A stretch of 15,899 nucleotides of DNA, taken from Chloroflexota bacterium. Lineage in GTDB: Bacteria; Chloroflexota; Ktedonobacteria; Ktedonobacterales; Ktedonobacteraceae. The translations under genes and the position numbers were made by a program. Of this stretch, positions 12,269 through 15,899 are shown in pieces (within the stretch, counting starts at the first letter, position 1; every line of letters starts with the position of its first letter). Under the pieces are notes generated by a model, which saw nothing but the letters and a program-made list of their open reading frames with translations, was not told where the DNA came from and did not search any database. The DNA lies in the NCBI GenBank assembly GCA_902810755.1, contig CADDYT010000149.1:1-15899 (forward strand). Reading direction: 5' to 3'.

Positions 12269-15200
12269 TTAGTGGGCAGCGACCAGCCCTTTTTCAACAG
12301 CCCAGGCTGCGATCTGCGTTCGTGTGTTCAAACCTAACTTCCCCAGGATATTGCTGACATGCGCCTCGGCTGTCCGTTCGCTCACTACCAGACAGGCTGC
12401 AATCTCTCGATTGCTCTTTCCCTGTGCCACCAGCGCGGCCACTTCTCGTTCTCGAGCAGAGAGTCCACCATACTTGCTGCTGGTCAACGCCTCTTGAGAC
12501 ATCGGCTTTTCCTGTGGAAGCGAGGACAGGGCTGCGTGTAAGAAATGATCGCGCAGCGCGCTGTCATCAATGGACGCGGCCAGTTTCGCGATGATGTCAC
12601 GAGCCTCGCTCCACTCTCGCTGCGCCTGGTCCTCTCGCTTGAGCAGGTGGTAGACCTGCCCCAATGATCGCTGGATACGCCAGAGGACTGACGGGGCCTG
12701 CCGAAGCTCGGCGCCGCGTTTCGCCTCCTCCAACGCTTGCGCCGCTTCTGAAAGGCGCTTTAAGGCGAGGAGGGCCTCGCCTTTCAAGACCAGGAGATGA
12801 GGAATGGGCTGCTGATGCCCCTGGCCTGGAGCGGAAACAAGCAATTGCTCTGCAATGCGTAACGCCACAGGAGCTTCTCCTTGCGCCAGCGCCAGTTCAC
12901 CCCAGACGCGAGCTGCTTGCCGTTCAAAAAAGTTGCTCGCTTCCTGTTCTTGTGGCATGATCGTTTTGAGCATTGCTTCTGCACGCGGAAACTCTCGTCT
13001 GAGGATGTAGGCCAGCGCCAGGTAGGGTGTCAGTTGTTTCGTCCAGATCATCGAGCCAAGAGCCTTTGCTCCTGCTAAGGCGGTTTCCAGAGAGGCAACT
13101 GCCCGATCGGGTTCCAGCAGCAGGAGATACAGTTGCCCCAGGGTACCACGGCTGGCGGCAATCCACTCCTGGTGTTCGATGCTGCTGGCGATGTCCAGTG
13201 CTTTCCGGGCATGAGCAAGTGCCAGACCGAATTCTCCGAAGGAGAAGAGGGTAGCAGCCATAGCCATTTCGATAAAAGCCTGCCCTGACTGTGAATTCGT
13301 CTGGTGTGCCAGACGTCTCGCCTCTTCAGCATCTTGCACACATTCATCGCGTGTCCTGAGCGAACTATAGGTCGTCTCAATTGTCTCGGGTGCTGAGTCT
13401 ATGGCTCTCGCAGCCAGGACTTCACTCAGGCTTTGACGGTCGCCCAGGGAGCGAAACAGCTCAATCGCTCGTCCAAAGAATACCTTCACCCCACGGGCCG
13501 GATCCCCGCTGTAAAAGTAAGCCATGCCAAGCTGTCCAAGCGTTTCAGCCATGCCCTGCATATCGGATCGCATTTCAAAGAGACGCAGCGCCTGCTGGTG
13601 TGCCTCAAGTCCCTCCTGAATGCGACCGATGTTCTGCAGCCAGTTGCCCAGACTATTGAGACTGCGGGCGCGCAGCGTAATGTCATTAAGTTCCCCGGAA
13701 AGTGCAAGCGCCTGGCGGAACCACCCCTCCGCCCGTTCGTAATCGTGTCCGGTCCATAGGACGCCGAGGGCTGTGATACTCTGCCACTCCGATGTAGCAT
13801 CGTGAGCCGCACGTGCGGCATCAAGTGCGCGTTCATAATCACCACGTGCGCGCTCAACGTCGCCGAGTGACTCATACGCTCGTCCCCGCGCGAGGTAAAG
13901 GGAGACCGGGGGTGTCTGCAGGAGGTGATGGGCGGCCTCTACCGCATGGGTGAAGTGATCAATGGCAGCCTGCTGAGCATAGAGCCTCAGGGCCTTTTCT
14001 CCCGCTTCTTGCGCATAGGTCAGTGCTTGCTCCCACATGCCTGCTTCATAGGAATGATACGCGAGATCTTCCAGGTGCTTCTCTCGAGCGGCCTGGGAAG
14101 AGATGGAAAGGCGTTCCAGGTTTTGGGCGATGCTGCGATGCAGCCCTTGCCGCTCGCGCAGCAGCAACTCGTTAGAGATGGCTTGCTGTGTTAGCGCGTG
14201 GCGAAAGGCAAACAGGTCAACCTCTTCTTCCACCACCAGCTGGGCGGCCATCACCTCTTTGAGGAGATCCAGCAGTTGCGCTTCATTGCAGTGCATGACC
14301 TCCTGCAGCAGAGTGACATTGAAACGCCGCCCGGCAACAGCCGCAAGTGCCACGAAGCGTTTCGCCTCTGTACTCAGGTTCGCAGTACGCTGTTGTACGG
14401 CTTCCTGCACACTGCGAGGAATGGAAGTCTTCTGTGTAGCCCGCTTCCATGTTCCATCGACCGGCACCAGTTCTCCTGTTGTTATGAGCGATTTGAGCAG
14501 TTCCTCGACGAAGAAGGGGTTGCCCTCGGAACGGGCGTAGAGGGTGTCGAGGAGGTCAGCCTCGACCTGCTGCTTCGTCTCCAGCATGGCGTGCAGCATG
14601 GCTGCCACTTCTGTGCGAGCAAGACGCTCAAGTATAACTTCTTGCGCCAGACGTTCCCGGTCTAGCCGGGTTAGCCACCCCCTCAAGCGTGGATGCAGTT
14701 CCTCACGGCGATAGGTGACGAGCAAGAGCAGCGGCACCTGCCGACAGCGGCGTGCCAGGTGCAGCAGCAAGTCCAGGCTCAGATCATCACACCAGTGGGC
14801 ATCCTCCACCACGAGCAGTACGGGGTGCTGTGCGGCTTGCTCCGTCACAAAATGGGTCATGGCTGCGAAGAGTCGTCGCTTCTCCTCTTCTGGATTTACA
14901 GATGACGATGCGGGCAGGGTCGCCAGGTCGGGGAACAGCAGCGACAGTTCGGGTAGCAGGCGCGAGAGCGTCGAGGCAAAAGAGTGCATAGGGTCTGGCA
15001 GCGAGGTCGGAGTCCAACGAGCAAAATACGCACGGAAGAGGTCCAGCAGCGGCGCATATGGGGATGCGCTATCCGTCTGGAAACACTGTCCTTCCAGGAG
15101 GAGAAAGCCGAAAGCCCCGGCGTACGCTTTTGTTTCAGCCACCAGGCGTGATTTACCAATGCCGGCTTCCCCGCACACCAGGCCCACCCGCCCCTCTCCA

Positions 15201-15298
15201 GCGTGGACTCGATCGACGAGCAAACGGAGAGCCATAAGCTCTTGCACGCGACCGATCACGACTGGACAGGTGGTTGGGAGAAGAAACCCTGCCTCCAT
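12269..15298 (-). CDS. LAL-family transcriptional regulator (AAA ATPase, TPR-like repeats, C-terminal LuxR HTH)
   Basis: The 1009-residue protein has the full layout of large ATP-binding LuxR regulators (MalT/LAL type). VVIGRVQELMALRLLVDR (13-30) begins the AAA module. Walker A is GEAGIGKS (43-50), Walker B is LLVVEDAHW (161-169), and YARSEGNPFFVEELLKSL is the later ATPase-domain signature. From about residue 400 to 900 the sequence is a helical TPR-like solenoid with repeated A-x-x-Y/G-x-A pairs (for example RGRAYESLGDVERARGDYERAL), likely the ligand or partner sensor. The C-terminal 66 residues (GGLSAREREVAALVAQGKSN.., 944-1009) are a LuxR/GerE DNA-binding domain. No receiver domain is present. 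AAAGGA lies 9 nt before the ATG. Such proteins activate catabolic or secondary-metabolite genes, and the genes transcribed just downstream are the natural candidates. Confidence 0.92.
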   Translation of the reverse strand: MEAGFLLPTTCPVVIGRVQELMALRLLVDRVHAGEGRVGLVCGEAGIGKSRLVAETKAYAGAFGFLLLEGQCFQTDSASPYAPLLDLFRAYFARWTPTSLPDPMHSFASTLSRLLPELSLLFPDLATLPASSSVNPEEEKRRLFAAMTHFVTEQAAQHPVLLVVEDAHWCDDLSLDLLLHLARRCRQVPLLLLVTYRREELHPRLRGWLTRLDRERLAQEVILERLARTEVAAMLHAMLETKQQVEADLLDTLYARSEGNPFFVEELLKSLITTGELVPVDGTWKRATQKTSIPRSVQEAVQQRTANLSTEAKRFVALAAVAGRRFNVTLLQEVMHCNEAQLLDLLKEVMAAQLVVEEEVDLFAFRHALTQQAISNELLLRERQGLHRSIAQNLERLSISSQAAREKHLEDLAYHSYEAGMWEQALTYAQEAGEKALRLYAQQAAIDHFTHAVEAAHHLLQTPPVSLYLARGRAYESLGDVERARGDYERALDAARAAHDATSEWQSITALGVLWTGHDYERAEGWFRQALALSGELNDITLRARSLNSLGNWLQNIGRIQEGLEAHQQALRLFEMRSDMQGMAETLGQLGMAYFYSGDPARGVKVFFGRAIELFRSLGDRQSLSEVLAARAIDSAPETIETTYSSLRTRDECVQDAEEARRLAHQTNSQSGQAFIEMAMAATLFSFGEFGLALAHARKALDIASSIEHQEWIAASRGTLGQLYLLLLEPDRAVASLETALAGAKALGSMIWTKQLTPYLALAYILRREFPRAEAMLKTIMPQEQEASNFFERQAARVWGELALAQGEAPVALRIAEQLLVSAPGQGHQQPIPHLLVLKGEALLALKRLSEAAQALEEAKRGAELRQAPSVLWRIQRSLGQVYHLLKREDQAQREWSEARDIIAKLAASIDDSALRDHFLHAALSSLPQEKPMSQEALTSSKYGGLSAREREVAALVAQGKSNREIAACLVVSERTAEAHVSNILGKLGLNTRTQIAAWAVEKGLVAAH

Positions 15299-15480
15299 CG
15301 TCTTCTATCCTTTCCATCGTTTCAGCCTGCCTTTGACCTGTACTCGACTTATCTGTTGCCTGTGGGTCGCGCATGGCGAGTCCTGTCGCTGCTATCCCTT
15401 TCATGGCCACATGACCAGATACCAGGCCAGCTCTTCCAGCATCCACAAGGTAACTTCTGCCCCCACTTTCTGCCCTGATC

Positions 15481-15509
15481 AGTGTAGCAAACCACCTGAA
15501 GAAATGCAA
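15481..15509 (-). promoter_or_regulatory. Promoter of the LAL regulator gene
   Basis: -35 TTGCAT (15504-15509), a 17-bp spacer and an extended -10 TGC-TACACT (hexamer 15481-15486) are read on the minus strand. The predicted start near 15474 gives a long leader of about 175 nt to ATG 15298. Confidence 0.4.
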
Positions 15510-15640
15510 GCGGGAAGTCATCAGTTCATCAGTATCACAAAAAAAGTAAGAGATGTTGCTGGAATGCTCCTGTGGCAACCTGGCCCTGAAAGTGCAATGG
15601 TTGCCGCATGTTTCAGCAAACTGCACGCAGATGGAAGCGT

Positions 15641-15664
15641 AAAACTGGTGCTATAGTAGCTACC
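15641..15664 (-). terminator. Short hairpin after the amidohydrolase gene
   Basis: GGT-GCTA and TAGC-T-ACC (15647-15664, one bulged T) form a 7-bp stem directly beyond the stop codon. On the minus strand AGTTTTACG follows. The stem and U-tract are both short, so termination would be partial. Confidence 0.35.
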
Positions 15665-15665
15665 T

Positions 15666-15899
15666 TCATGAGGAGAAGTGCATCTGCGCTATAGCGGTGT
15701 GAGCCAGCAACTTCTGTCCATTTCTCCAGAACAGCTTCTCCTTCACCTCTGGCTTGAAGTCGATCTTAACCGATTCGAAATCCTTCATCCAGCGTTGGGG
15801 TGTGATGAAAGGGTAGTCTGAGCCGAACAAAAAGCGATCCTGCAAGCGTGTCGCGGCCTCCTGTAAGAGTGACTCCGGGATGTATTTTGGTGACCAGCC
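15666..15899 (-). CDS. Amidohydrolase_2 family protein, C-terminal part (runs off the window)
   Basis: An open frame enters at the right edge and ends at TGA 15668-15666, giving the last 77 residues with no start in the window. The sequence RFLFGSDYPFITPQRWMKDF, followed by KPEVKEKLFWRNGQKLLA, is the characteristic C-terminal end of amidohydrolase_2 TIM-barrel enzymes. The Asp of FGSDYPF is the conserved metal/catalytic residue. The family includes ACMSD, gamma-resorcylate decarboxylase and 4-hydroxyphenyl-beta-ketoacyl-CoA hydrolase. Which one this is cannot be judged from the C-terminus. It is on the same strand as the LAL, methyltransferase, cupin, Rid and dioxygenase genes and may belong to the same catabolic neighbourhood. 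Confidence 0.8.
   Translation of the reverse strand, partial: GWSPKYIPESLLQEAATRLQDRFLFGSDYPFITPQRWMKDFESVKIDFKPEVKEKLFWRNGQKLLAHTAIAQMHFSS

Larger units (their letters stand above)
15299..15665. other. Intergenic region upstream of the LAL gene
   Basis: This 367-bp stretch has no supportable gene. It contains the candidate LAL promoter (15481-15509) and a predicted leader of about 175 nt. A small hairpin after the amidohydrolase gene lies at its right end. The length of the leader leaves room for regulation, but I see no riboswitch pattern I can name. Confidence 0.5.

Noticed and set aside
15153..15626. Minus-strand open frame of 157 codons overlapping the LAL start in another frame
   Set aside because: It covers the candidate LAL promoter and leader and then the LAL coding region out of frame. 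Its end is Arg/Ser-rich shadow sequence.
14715..15656. Plus-strand open frame of 313 codons opposite the start of the LAL gene
   Set aside because: It is Ser/Arg-rich, with no recognisable motif, antisense to the Walker A/B region of the regulator.

Overview
The window reads as a bacterial chromosomal segment with fairly high GC content. It combines an F420-type luciferase-like oxidoreductase, a large LAL-type (ATPase plus TPR plus LuxR) regulator, a Cytidylate_kin_2-family protein and a membrane-anchored GH76 enzyme. This mix is compatible with a soil Chloroflexota of the Ktedonobacteria type, but that placement is an inference from gene content, not something the sequence proves. I see no tRNA, rRNA, CRISPR array, transposase or phage gene.

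Layout. Almost everything is on the minus strand. At the left edge the start of a small hypothetical protein (minus) is divergent from a class IV aminotransferase (plus, 444-1286), the only sizeable plus-strand gene. Their shared 213-bp region is rich in short palindromes and direct repeats. The aminotransferase converges on a GabT-like class III aminotransferase (1354-2709), with a perfect 16-bp hairpin between them. Next come a stand-alone helix-hairpin-helix protein resembling the N-terminal part of PolX, a roughly 500-bp gene-poor stretch with odd plus-strand micro-ORFs, an FGD-like LLM oxidoreductase, a cytidylate-kinase-like protein and a membrane-anchored GH76 endo-mannanase-like protein. 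A structured intergenic region with a nested inverted repeat follows, then a DHA2-type 14-TM efflux transporter.

The right part (9302-15899) looks like an aromatic-catabolism neighbourhood. It holds an intradiol ring-cleavage dioxygenase of the hydroxyquinol/catechol 1,2-dioxygenase type, a Rid-family protein only 13 nt upstream of it, a small cupin, a SAM-dependent methyltransferase, a 1009-residue LAL regulator, and at the edge the C-terminus of an amidohydrolase_2 protein. The last family includes decarboxylases and hydrolases of aromatic breakdown. A plausible reading is that the LAL regulator controls the genes downstream of it and that the DHA2 transporter moves a toxic aromatic compound. 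The order and orientation fit this, but nothing in the sequence proves the pathway.

Points most worth a second look: two genes whose -10 hexamers place the transcription start exactly on the ATG (predicted leaderless mRNAs); the nested inverted repeats between the MFS and GH76 genes; successive ideal ribosome-binding sites in front of tiny plus-strand ORFs at 3806-3971; loss of the catalytic arginine in the Rid protein; loss of two phosphate-binding residues in the FGD homologue; and paired ATACGTAT palindromes directly upstream of the methyltransferase promoter.
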